DNA of 64,000 nt from Narthecium ossifragum. Lineage: Eukaryota; Streptophyta; Magnoliopsida; Dioscoreales; Nartheciaceae. This document shows, in pieces, positions 1-9,066 of the stretch. Each line of letters begins with the position of its first letter. Position 1 is the stretch's first letter. The position numbers and the translations under genes are program-made. The stretch spans positions 12,975,297 to 13,039,296 of the forward strand of contig OY986966.1 in NCBI GenBank assembly GCA_963920575.1. Reading direction: 5' to 3'. The notes beneath the pieces are model-generated. The model worked only from the letters and a program-made list of their open reading frames with translations. It was not told the origin of the DNA and made no database searches.

Positions 1-823
1 AGTCAATCGATCAATGATGACCCAAATCGGGTCATTCCCCCTAGGAGATCTCGGTATCCCGGTCACGAAGTTCATCGTGATGTGCTCCCACTTCCACTCA
101 GCTAGTGGAAGCGGCTGAAGTAATCCCGGAGTTCGCTGGTGCTCTGCTTTGTCCCTCTGACAGGTAAGGCAGCGCGATACAAACTCCATCACTGCCCTCT
201 TCATCTCGCACCACCAGAACTGCCGCCGCAGGTCCCGGTACATCTTGGTGCCCCCGGGATGAACTGCAAAACGAGAGTGGTGAAACTCTCATAGGATGTC
301 GTCTCGTAGAACTAGATCTACTGGAACCGCTACTCTGCCTCTGAACCATAGCCCTCCGTCTGACGATACTGTCCAGTCCCCATCTGCGCCCTCCGTGCCC
401 GCCGATGTGCGTAACTCCTCGAGCTCTGGGTCACTGTGCAGTGCCTCTAACACTCTGGCTAGGACTGCTGGCATGCTCTGTATTGCGTAGAGGAAGCTGA
501 TGGATCCCCGATCCTCAAACTCGAGCCCCAACTGGCCAGCTATCTCCAGAGCCTGCCACTGCCACGCTGACAACCCTGCAACTGCTGCTCTTGTGCCTTT
601 CACCTGTTTGCTCAACGCGTCTGCTACGACGTTTGCCTTACTAGGCTGGTAATGCATCTCAAAGTCGTAGTCCTCTAGTAGCTCTATCCAGCGTCGCTGC
701 CTCAGGTTGAGGTCACGTTGGGTGAAAACGTGCCTCAAGCTCTTATGGTCCGAGAAGACAGAGAACTTCTCGCCATAGAGGTAGTGACACCAGGTCTTCA
801 GGGCGAAGACCACCGCTGCTAGC
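1..823 (-). pseudogene. Z pol: RNase H and first part of integrase
   Basis: From 823 downward the frame reads the RNase H core ([14 protein letters not shown], then [12 protein letters not shown] and NVVADALS), the tether, then the integrase zinc finger with HHSRFAVHPGG and CLTC, and the start of the catalytic core. RNase H degrades the RNA of the hybrid and integrase joins the cDNA to the host genome. A TGA at 289-291 stands where sister copies have CGA (Arg). The first catalytic Asp of the DDE triad (TMDFVTG in the sisters) reads TMNFVTG here, at about 73-90, which should abolish catalysis. The frame leaves the window at 1. The start side is broken by the solo LTR at 824, and RNase H resumes at 2665. 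Confidence 0.9.
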
Positions 824-2664
824 TTATGAGTACATGAAAATGCACTCTGAACATGACTAAGAGCAGCTTATTTGCTTAGTTTTCATGATTAATATAGATG
901 ATTTCATCTGTATATGTTGCTTCAAAAAGTTATTTATATTATGCAGGAAATTGAAGCAAAGATGGGTCTTTAACGCCAAAACTGTACCTTCTTGGATGAA
1001 ACCAGTTGATGTGTCATATATGGTTGGAAAGCTCTGGAAGTCTAGTTTCCGGAAGTTTTTACGGTTCATGATTTGGAGTTTCCTAGAGAAAGATATGCTA
1101 TTTTGAGTACGAGAGGTGCAGACAAAGCAGTTACGGAAGAAGAAGATTGATTTGATGCTCAAAGGATCGATCATTTTATGCTACGGAGAGTTGACAGAGA
1201 GCTAGTTTCAAGAAGATCGATCATTTTTCATATGAAGATCGATCTTAGTCAGGGCGACCCAAATTACAGCAAATGAGGAGAAATACAGCTTCGTCGACTG
1301 GTGGGAAAATATTCGTAACATATTCTCTGGAAGTTAAAATATTCTGAAATTTGAATACATGATAGAAGGTTCAGAGATCTACAACTTTTATGTTGGACAA
1401 TTTATGAGATTCTGGACGGTGTGATAGCAGATTGGAAGAATATATGAAGTTAGACAGCTGGAAAACTATTCTCTTGAAGCTGAGGAGAATAGTCGTCAAA
1501 TATTCTATAGAACTCAGAATATTGCGAAATCTTCGGGATCTGGTAGAAGACTTCTAAATATACAACTTTCGTGTTGAGTAAGTTTCCAAATTCCGGCTGG
1601 ATTGGACCCAATTGCGACCGGAATTGGGCTGCCTTCAGAAAATCCGAGTCCAACTCAACTAAAACCCTAATTTCGGGGTTTCCCTATATATATGCTTATT
1701 TAATCCGAAATTTGGGGGGGTTCCAAGGGGGTTTTCTACAGAGCTTTGGAGGGGAGAAAAGCAAAGGTGGAAGATGAAAAAATCTCCATCCATGGCCGAG
1801 TAATCCGCGGGCATGGCGGACGGATGATCTAGCGAGGACTAGGGCTTCTTCTCCAACGATGGTTCATAGTTTCAATCTTTATTGTTAAACTCTTTCCTAT
1901 TTATTGAATCTTCAAAGATTATTTTCAGATTATAGGTTTCTATGTGGATGATTAATATTATGAATCCAGTCATGCTTCTTTCATGATCTTATAATCCCAT
2001 AGTTATATCTTTTGATTCTCCTACCGAGTCTCACGAGACCTTTGCTATACATTGCCCGTAGTGATAACTGGTATTGTGTATTCTTATGGATATAGTAAGA
2101 CAAGGTTGGGGCTGTATCCCGTGAAATCTTTGCTATGCATTGCCGATTGTGAGAGTTGGTATTGTGTATTCTTAGAGATCCGGTTAGATAGAGTTAGGGC
2201 TTTGTCCCGATGAACTTTTGCTATATGTTGCCTGTAGTGACAGCCGGTATTATATATTCTTAAGTTTGGATTGAATGAAGTTAGAATTATAATAAGGAAG
2301 AATCAATCGTAGGAAGAGATATCTATATATTTTGTTAGGTTTATAATTCCATATCTCCCGGTTAAGGTGATTGGGATGTGAATCCCTTAACTGAGTTTCA
2401 TATGAACCATTGAGAAGAGAAGAACCTAAATCCGAGTGAAGTGATTCCTGAAGCCTAGCCTTATCAAAATCCTGATATCTCTAGTTAACCTTACATTATC
2501 ATTAAATCCTTTGATCTAATTTAGTTTAGTTAGCTTTCTTGATTCTCTTCAACATATTATTATCTGTATTTCTGGATCCTTTCTGCTTGTCTCTCTGTGG
2601 GTTCGACCTCTCTTATGCTGTACTGCGCCACGACTGCTGTGTGTGACACATTTGAGCGACACCA
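824..2664 (+). mobile_element. Athila-like solo LTR in Z pol
   Basis: This 1841-bp block interrupts the RNase H frame of Z and is flanked by the perfect 5-bp repeat CTAGC at 819-823 and 2665-2669. It begins TTATGAGTACATGAAAATGC, which matches the start of the Athila-like LTRs at 40967-47825 read on the minus strand, with one change in the terminal TG. It ends in CA. A TATA-like stretch lies near 1683-1694 (ctatatatatg). No coding, PBS or polypurine tract is present, so it is a solo LTR left by LTR-LTR recombination. Two diverged copies of a module of about 90 bp lie at about 1334-1420 and 1498-1590. Confidence 0.85.
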
Positions 2665-3640
2665 CTAGCTCCAAATCGTGAGTCAGGTAGTTCCTCTCAT
2701 GGTTCTTCAGCTAACGAGAACCATAGGAAACTACGTGGCCCTCCTGCATGAGGACACACCCCAAACCCTCACCGTTGGCGTCGCAGTAGACATTGTAACC
2801 AATACCTCGCTCGGGGATGATCAGCACCGGCGCACTGGTCAACCTCGTCCCCAGCTCCACGAAAGCTCGCTCACAAGCATCATCCCACATGAACGGGACG
2901 GCCTTCTGTGTCAGTCTGGTCAACGGTCCGGCAACTCTGGAGAAGTCCCGCACGAATCTTCTGTAGTAACCCGCCAGGTCTAGGAAACTGTGAACCTCGA
3001 ACACTGTTATTGGTCTCTGCCACTGTACCACTGCCTCGACCTTGCCCGGGTCAACTGAGATCCCTGCTGTCGACACCACGTGTCCAAGGAATCCCACCTG
3101 TGCAAGCCAGAACTCACACTTGGAAGCCTTGGCATAAAGCCGATGCTCCTGAAGTAGCTACAACACTGTTGCCAAGTGTCGCTCGTGCTCCGCCTCTGAC
3201 CGTGAGTAGATCAGGATGTCGTCGACGAACACCACCACAAACTCGTCTAGGAAAGGCTGGAAGATCCTCTGTATGAGATCCATGAATGCTACTGGTGCGT
3301 TCGTCAGCCCAAACGGCATCACCACGAACTCGTATAGGCCGTACCGAGTCCGAAAAGCCGTCTTCGGGATGTCACAATCCCGAACCCTCAATTGGTGGTA
3401 GCCGGTGCGGAGGTCGATTTTCGAGAACACTGAAGATCCTCGCAGCTGGTCAAACAAGTCGTCGATCCTCGGCATCGGGTACCTGTTCTTCACCGTCACC
3501 ATGTTGAGCCGCATGTAGTCTATGCAAAGTCGAAAAGTACCTTCCTTCTTCTTTGCGAACAACACTGGCGCCCCCCCAGGGAGACATGCTGGGACGGATA
3601 AAGCCTCTGTTGGTAAGCTCGTCTAGCTAGGTTCTCAACT
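2665..3640 (-). pseudogene. Z pol: reverse transcriptase and start of RNase H
   Basis: Downward from 3640 the protein reads the RT fingers and palm ([36 protein letters not shown]), the catalytic motif [10 protein letters not shown], the KCEFWL...VGFLGHVVS segment, then the connection [23 protein letters not shown] and the start of RNase H ([17 protein letters not shown]). The enzyme would copy genomic RNA to cDNA inside the virus-like particle. It is broken in several places. An extra C in the run at 3571-3577 shifts the frame. A TAG at 3155-3157 replaces a Gln codon, and another TAG follows YGSR near 2708. Sister copies at 39000 and 63500 read through some of these positions. Confidence 0.9.
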
Positions 3641-4883
3641 CACTCTGCTCTGCTGGTGCCATCCTGAAAGCTGGGAGAGAGATCGGTGTGGTGTAGTCGA
3701 CCTCTCTGGGCGGTGGAAGCCCTGGCAACACCTCGGGAAACACGTCGGTGTAGTCGCACATGATCCTGGGAAAACTGCTCTGCTGCACTCCCTCAGAACC
3801 GAACAGGGACAGGTTGGCCAACAAGGCTGAGAGCTCGCTGCCACGCCTCCCCACACCACAAACAAAGGAATCGGCTGAGAACCGATCCCCCAACAACACA
3901 AACTGCCTCCTGTCGGGTGTCCAAGCGATCACCCGCCAGCGACCACAGTTGATGATAGCTCGATATGCTGCTAACCAGTCCATACCGAGTATCACATCGA
4001 AGCTTGTCATGTCTAGCACCCGCAGGTCAATACAGACACGGAGGCCTCAAACCTCCAATGAACAAGATCGGTAGACCCGGTCTACTCTGACTGTATCACC
4101 GATCGGTGAGTCTACAGACTGTGCCACCTCTAGCCGACTCGTCTCTAATCCTAGCGATGCCACACACATGCTAGCAACATAGGAATGAGACGTCCCAGAG
4201 TCTATCAGCACATCTACTAAGGAACTAGAAAGTTGAAAGATACCTCTGAGCACGGATGGCTCTGCCGCTGCCTGCTGGTACTGCGCTGGCGGCTGGTACA
4301 GCTGAACGGTGTCTGGCTACTCACGCTCTGGAAGAGCAAACACACACCCCCGATGGCCGCCTCCACCGTTGGAGCGGCTCGGTCCAGCCCCTGACCCGCG
4401 CCCACCACCGCTCCCCTGCCAGGCACCGAACCCTCCGCCTCTATTGCCCTGCGGCATAGCGCCCCACACTCCTCGCAAAGCACAGTCTCTACGGTAGTGC
4501 CCCGGCTGCCCGCACTGGAAACACGTGGTCGACGCGCCGCTAGGCTGCTGACCCTGGCCTCCCCCTGACGGAGCCTGCCCAGTCAGCCTGGCCGTCAGGA
4601 GAAACTGGCCTGGTGGACTTGGCAGATGTGGCTGGAACTGCTGTGGGCGCGGCTACTGCTGCTGGAAAGGTCGCGGACGCCACTGTTGGCCTCTACCGAA
4701 TCCCCCTCTGAACTGGGGCCTCTGCAGTGCGCTGGTAGAGGATGCGGTGGAACTGCCCGACACCTCTCATCCCGCAACTGCGCCTCCACTACTAAGGCGT
4801 AATTCAGAACTGTAGAGTGCGTCTGAAAGCGGTGGGAACACGTCTGGCGCCTGATCTCTGGACGAAGACCCAACTCGAACTGC
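3641..4883 (-). pseudogene. Z gag C-terminus (nucleocapsid) and aspartic protease
   Basis: The minus strand carries the end of capsid (FELGLRPEIRRQT, about 4880-4840), a Gln/Arg-rich linker, a CCHC zinc knuckle (CFQCGQPGHYRRDC, about 4520-4480) that would bind RNA, and the retropepsin-like protease with active site LIDSGTSHSY near 4190-4220. The protease end and the linker to RT (CDYTDVFPEVLPGLPPPREVDY) follow. Damage includes a stop after the CSLEV stretch near 4047, a stop before the LDEL stretch near 3630, frameshifts in the linker, and loss of several residues between REVD and PISLP compared with the copy at 37240-37310. The capsid side is broken at 4884-4888 by the solo LTR insertion (TSD CGTGC). 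Confidence 0.85.
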
Positions 4884-5380
4884 CGTGCTGTCGCGCCCCA
4901 ACCCGCGTAGGCCCAACCGGGCCGGGCGATGCGAACCGGAACCTAACCTACTGCGGAAATTTGGCGAGGTTTCACTCTAATCATAGTGGTCTCCCTAGCA
5001 ATTCATAATCATCCTGTATTAAACATCAATAACAAATCTCAAAACTGAAACTGAATATATTACAAATCCTCAACAGGGTAAAAGTTATACAAAATTTGTG
5101 AGGACATGTCCCTCTACTCCTGGGTCGACCGGCTGGGTCGGACCCGTGGCTCATTTGTTTGTTTCGCGTTTAGCGCGCGATCCGGTGGATCGCTTTGTTT
5201 CTTGGACAACAAGGGCAATTCGGTAAATTGTGCATTGTCGGTTTGTTTCACACCCGCGTGTGCACACACTGACCTTGTTTGTGTTAGTGCTTGATTAGAA
5301 TGGTTAGGTGGACCCGGGATCGAAAGATCCCAGCTCGGGTGCGCAGAAGCCTGTTTTTGGGCTGCTGGCGGCCCGTGAAC

Positions 5381-5408
5381 GATCGATCGCTCCTTGGAGC
5401 GATCGATC
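5381..5408. repeat. GATCGATC hairpin palindrome
   Basis: This is a 28-bp inverted repeat. The 13-base arm GATCGATCGCTCC is followed by TT and the exact reverse complement of the arm. The same structure, with a different central pair, occurs at 15153-15180, 28364-28391 and 57375-57402. Confidence 0.95.
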
Positions 5409-5479
5409 GGACTCGGGTCGGTGGCTTTTCTGCTTCGAGAGGACGGTCGCCGTTGGCCGTCGCTCTCTCCTGTCAGAAG

Positions 5480-5700
5480 GGGAGGACTTTCCCTCCCCTC
5501 CTTCCCCTTTTCCCCTCCTTCCCCGGCTTTCCCCTTCCCCTTTCCTTCCTCTTCTCCTTCCCCCTTCTTCTTCCTTCTTCTTTCTTCTTCCCGCGGTTCT
5601 GTTTTTCCTCTGTTCTTCCCGGCAGCGAGCTTCTTCTTTGCCATTCTTCCTCCTCCGGCCACCGTTTTGGGTGTTCCAAAGCTCGTTGGATTCTTGGCGA
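5480..5700 (+). repeat. Homopyrimidine/homopurine tract of type I LTR
   Basis: About 200 bases are almost entirely C and T on the LTR sense strand (ttcccctccttccc words). Equivalent tracts, GA-rich on the plus strand because those LTRs are reversed, lie near 11105-11290, 14925-15070, 18165-18385, 23790-23965, 28095-28290 and 57105-57300. All frames are open over them and none looks like a real protein. Confidence 0.85.
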
Positions 5701-5960
5701 CGTGAGAAAGATTCCTGGTGTGGTTTGAAGCCTTGTTGGTGATTGGTTTGCGGGGAATCAACTGAGGAGTGCGTTTCCGGTAGGTGTTCTACCTACGTGA
5801 GTTGTTTAATGGGTTTCTCTTAATCTAGCCGGTAGATCTTGTAGTTCTTTATGTTGCTGGCTTCCTCTTGCTTAATATAATTTATGTTATAAGTTTCATA
5901 AGCTTTCGTTGAGATTTTAGTAGGATTTAAGCATGTTTAATCTCGGATTTTCTGGTTTCT

Positions 5961-5979
5961 GCTGTTCTTGAAGAACAGC
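5961..5979. repeat. 19-bp palindrome with TTCnnGAA core in type I LTR
   Basis: GCTGTTCTTGAAGAACAGC is an inverted repeat with 9-base arms around one central base. Copies lie at 18059-18077 (one mismatch), 23470-23488, 27792-27810 and 56787-56805, each at the equivalent LTR position. A half-decayed copy is in the LTR near 14611-14629. Confidence 0.9.
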
Positions 5980-6344
5980 CGGTTTGCGGTGGCTTTTCCG
6001 ACCAGGACGTGCATGTTCTTGGGTTGTGATGAACATAAGAGTTGTAGATCTTTGAATCTACACTCCAACCCAACTGATTTCATAATTTTTGGATTTTGCT
6101 ACGAATTGTTATGATTTTCGGACTGGAGGGCTGCGTTGCAGCAACTAATTGGTAAGTTAGTTTGATTAGCGGTTTTGATTAGTGTTTTTCCGTTAATCTA
6201 GCCGTCGGATGTTTCGGAATTTTGGATATGTTGATCCCGGAATATAGTTTTACTGGAGTCTAAATTAGATCTTGAATCCGACAGCGTTTGAACGTCGGAT
6301 CGACGGGGTCCACTAGCTGCTATGTAGAGAACTTTTGGTGTTTT

Positions 6345-6380
6345 ATATAATATTATATGCTCGAACATATAATATTATAT
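6345..6380. repeat. AT-rich perfect hairpin of type I LTR
   Basis: The 15-base arm ATATAATATTATATG, a 6-base loop (ctcgaa) and the exact reverse complement follow each other. The copy at 27392-27427 is also perfect, and the one at 17656-17690 nearly so. Copies near 22930-22975 and 56385-56421 are decayed. Confidence 0.9.
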
Positions 6381-8468
6381 TTTACTGTTCATCAGCGGTT
6401 TTCGGGGTTGCTTCCCGTTGCAGGAGTCCGCGGTTGACGGTCGTGGTACCGTCGTAATGCCGGGACCCGTTGTGGATCGGCTGGCAGCGGTAGGTAGTAC
6501 CGCTGCAGCGATCCAGTTGGACTTATATGATGTTTTGTCATACTGTTGCATGCTTGTCTCTTATCTGTTTATCTTCATAGCATGCATTCTCTGTTGTGCA
6601 TTAGTTGCATTGGTTAGGGCGTGGGCGATCTGTGGGTCGCCGTCCCGAGGCTGGAAGCTCGGATTTAGCCCTAGGACCGGGGTTCAGTAGTTTGGACCCG
6701 GTTCGAATTGTGTTGTCCAGTCAAACTTGATGATAGGCTTAGATGACTGGTACACCTGTTGTTTGATGATTGTAGAGGTCGTGTCGGCCTTGAGTCGGAT
6801 GCTGAGGTGTAGCCGGTGTCGGTGTTCTTGACTCTTGGGTCAAGGAGTGCCTACCCAGCGGTGTCCTTGCCCGCCAAACAGTGTCATGTTTCCTGTTGAG
6901 AGTCTGCAGTGTTTTGGGCCTGCGTTCACGGACACACGGTGGGGTTATGGGACCCATGAATACATCCAGATCTTACTTGAGGGCGACACTCTTGTGTTTC
7001 TCTCTTCCTTCTGTGTGTCGTAGTGTAGAACCTTGCTGAGCTTAGTGCTCACTCCTACCCGGGCTGCGTTTGCAGGTGCAGGCGTTCACTCCACTTTGGT
7101 GGCCCCTACCGGGAAGTTGGTCGGTGGTGCGGCGGCGGCAGGCGGAGTCTGAGAGGTAGTGATCTTTTACTGCTTTTAAAACCTTGGTTAGTTAGTCTCC
7201 TACGGGAGTATAAATGTCGTATTTGAATTTTCCCCTCTCCGAGGATATGTATATTAAATTCACTTGGGTTTTGTAATCTGAAGTTCGAGGTTTGTAATTT
7301 AATTATGTCTTTTTAAATTGAGGGTGTTTTAATGAATTGCTAGGGAGACCAATAGGTTAGAGGGAACCCTTGTCAACATATTTCTATGGTTGTTAGGTTC
7401 CGGTTCGCGTCGCCCGGCCCGGTTGGACTTTCGCGGGTCGGGGAGCGACAAAATCTCTCCCGTAGGAGGCTAACTAAATAAAAGGGTATAACTGATGATC
7501 GCCACACCTCAAGCACCGCCAGACGCCGCCACGTCACCAAACACCGGCCCGGTAGGAGTGAGCACTAAGCTCAGCAGGGACACTACACTACGACGCTCAC
7601 AAGGGAGGGAATACAACAGTGCCGCCCCCAAGTCTACCCTGGGTGTATACAAGGGTCCCATAACCCTACCGAGAGTCCGTTAACGCAGGCCCAAAACACT
7701 GCAGACTCTCAACAGGAGACAAGACACTGTTTGGCGGGCAAGGACACCGCTGGGTAGGCACTCCTCGACCCAAGAGTCAAGAACACCGGACACCGGCTAC
7801 ACCTCAGATTCAACTTAGAGTCGACACGACCTCTAAACATCAAACCACATGTATTCAGGTCATCTAATCCTATCATCGAAAACGACTGAATACTATAAAT
7901 CGAGTCCTGGACCAAGCTACCCGCAATGGTCCTAGAGCTAGATCCGGACTACCCGGAATCCCCGGATCGGTGATCAACCCATCGCCAACGTCCTACACAG
8001 ATACAACTAATGCACAAAACAATCCATGCTATGATCACATGTACGATAATACAGATAAGCATGCAACAGTATGTGATGGTATATCAAACAAGATATGAGC
8101 ACGGCACCCTGCCTGCCCGGGGTGGTGAACAGGTAAGTAAGGTCTAGGAGCTGCTATAGTGGTACCCCCACGAACTGTTAGCAGTCCACCATAACACCTG
8201 CATCGGGAAGCAGCCCCGCAAACAACAGCTCACAGATATCACAGATTTAGCTATTGGCGCACGCCGACATGCAAGGCTAAGGAAAGCTATAGGGCTACCC
8301 GCCCGTTTATTCTAAACATCCCGGGAGTCATCACTCCCCCGGTTTACCACTGCCCCTATTATAGGGCTAACATGCTTAACATATGTACAAGGTATAAGAC
8401 ATTAAAGAAAACCGTCATACAAAGTCCCGCGGGCAAAAACCATATGAAAACACCCCTCAGCCACTAAG

Positions 8469-8777
8469 AGATCGATCTTTCTTCAGGGAAGATCGGTCTT
8501 CTTAGTGCTTGGAAGAAAACTCGTCCCTGTCAACCGAAGGAGATCGATCTTCTTCACCAGAAGGATCGATCTTCTAAGTGATATGGAAGAAAACTCGTCC
8601 CAGTCAACTGAAAGAGATCACTCTTCTTCACCCGAAGGATCGATCTTCTTCGTAACATGGAACCCGCCATACCAGTCTAGGCAAGGATCGATCTTCTCCC
8701 ACCGAGGGATCGATCCTGCTCGGGCTGGGCATGACGCCCCAGAAGGGATCGATCTTCCCTCAAGGAAGATCGATCCG
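8469..8777. repeat. Cluster of GATCGATC hairpins in type II LTR
   Basis: At least nine copies of GATCGATC or one-base variants occur, mostly in pairs about 20-24 bases apart with a self-complementary spacer. An example is 8747-8775, where the inner arms TTCC and GGAA extend the repeat. The cluster lies in the solo LTR 4889-15862, far from its TATA box. Confidence 0.85.
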
Positions 8778-9066
8778 AATGGGTTCTCCGGCGTCCGGAC
8801 GACGAGAAATACCGCCAGAAAATACAACCAAATCCCCCAAAACTCTGGGATCTGGTAGATCAAGAGACCACGAGCCCAAAACCGATGAAATCATGAAAAA
8901 CAAACCTGTATTTTAACAGATCTAAGCAAAAGATCACAATCAAACCGGAAAAACTCCAAAAACCCGAAAGATTGTAGGTAGGACCCCTACCTATGCCATA
9001 GCAGCTTCAATCCAAGTTACTAGGCCTTAGATCGTCCTCAAACTCCTTCAAAATCGACAGATCTGA

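Larger units (their letters stand above)
5097..7450 (+). mobile_element. Type I Tekay-like solo LTR
   Basis: The 2354-bp LTR runs TGTGAGGACA to GGAGCGACA and sits inside the solo LTR starting at 4889. The flanks are AAATT (5092-5096) and AAATC (7451-7455), a TSD with one later change. In order it holds a near-perfect GATCGATC palindrome (5381-5408), a CT-rich tract (5480-5700), the palindrome at 5961-5979, and an AT-rich hairpin (6345-6380). The five type I copies in the window share this layout. Open frames over the CT-rich tract are a product of low complexity and not genes. Confidence 0.88.

Noticed and set aside
5114..5761. Long open frames over the CT/GA-rich tracts (also near 11019-11429, 28011-28649, 57063-57713)
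   Set aside because: All frames are open because the DNA is low-complexity. The predicted proteins are Arg/Glu/Gly or Pro/Ser/Phe repeats with no domains, and they sit inside LTRs.
6405..6425. Splice acceptor-like sequence (ttcccgttgcag) in type I LTRs, suggesting a leader intron
   Set aside because: The word is conserved among copies, but I cannot show a matching donor or transcript from sequence alone.
8469..8777. CRISPR-like array from regularly spaced GATCGATC words
   Set aside because: The repeats are only 8-12 bases, the spacers are themselves similar and self-complementary, and the context is a plant LTR.
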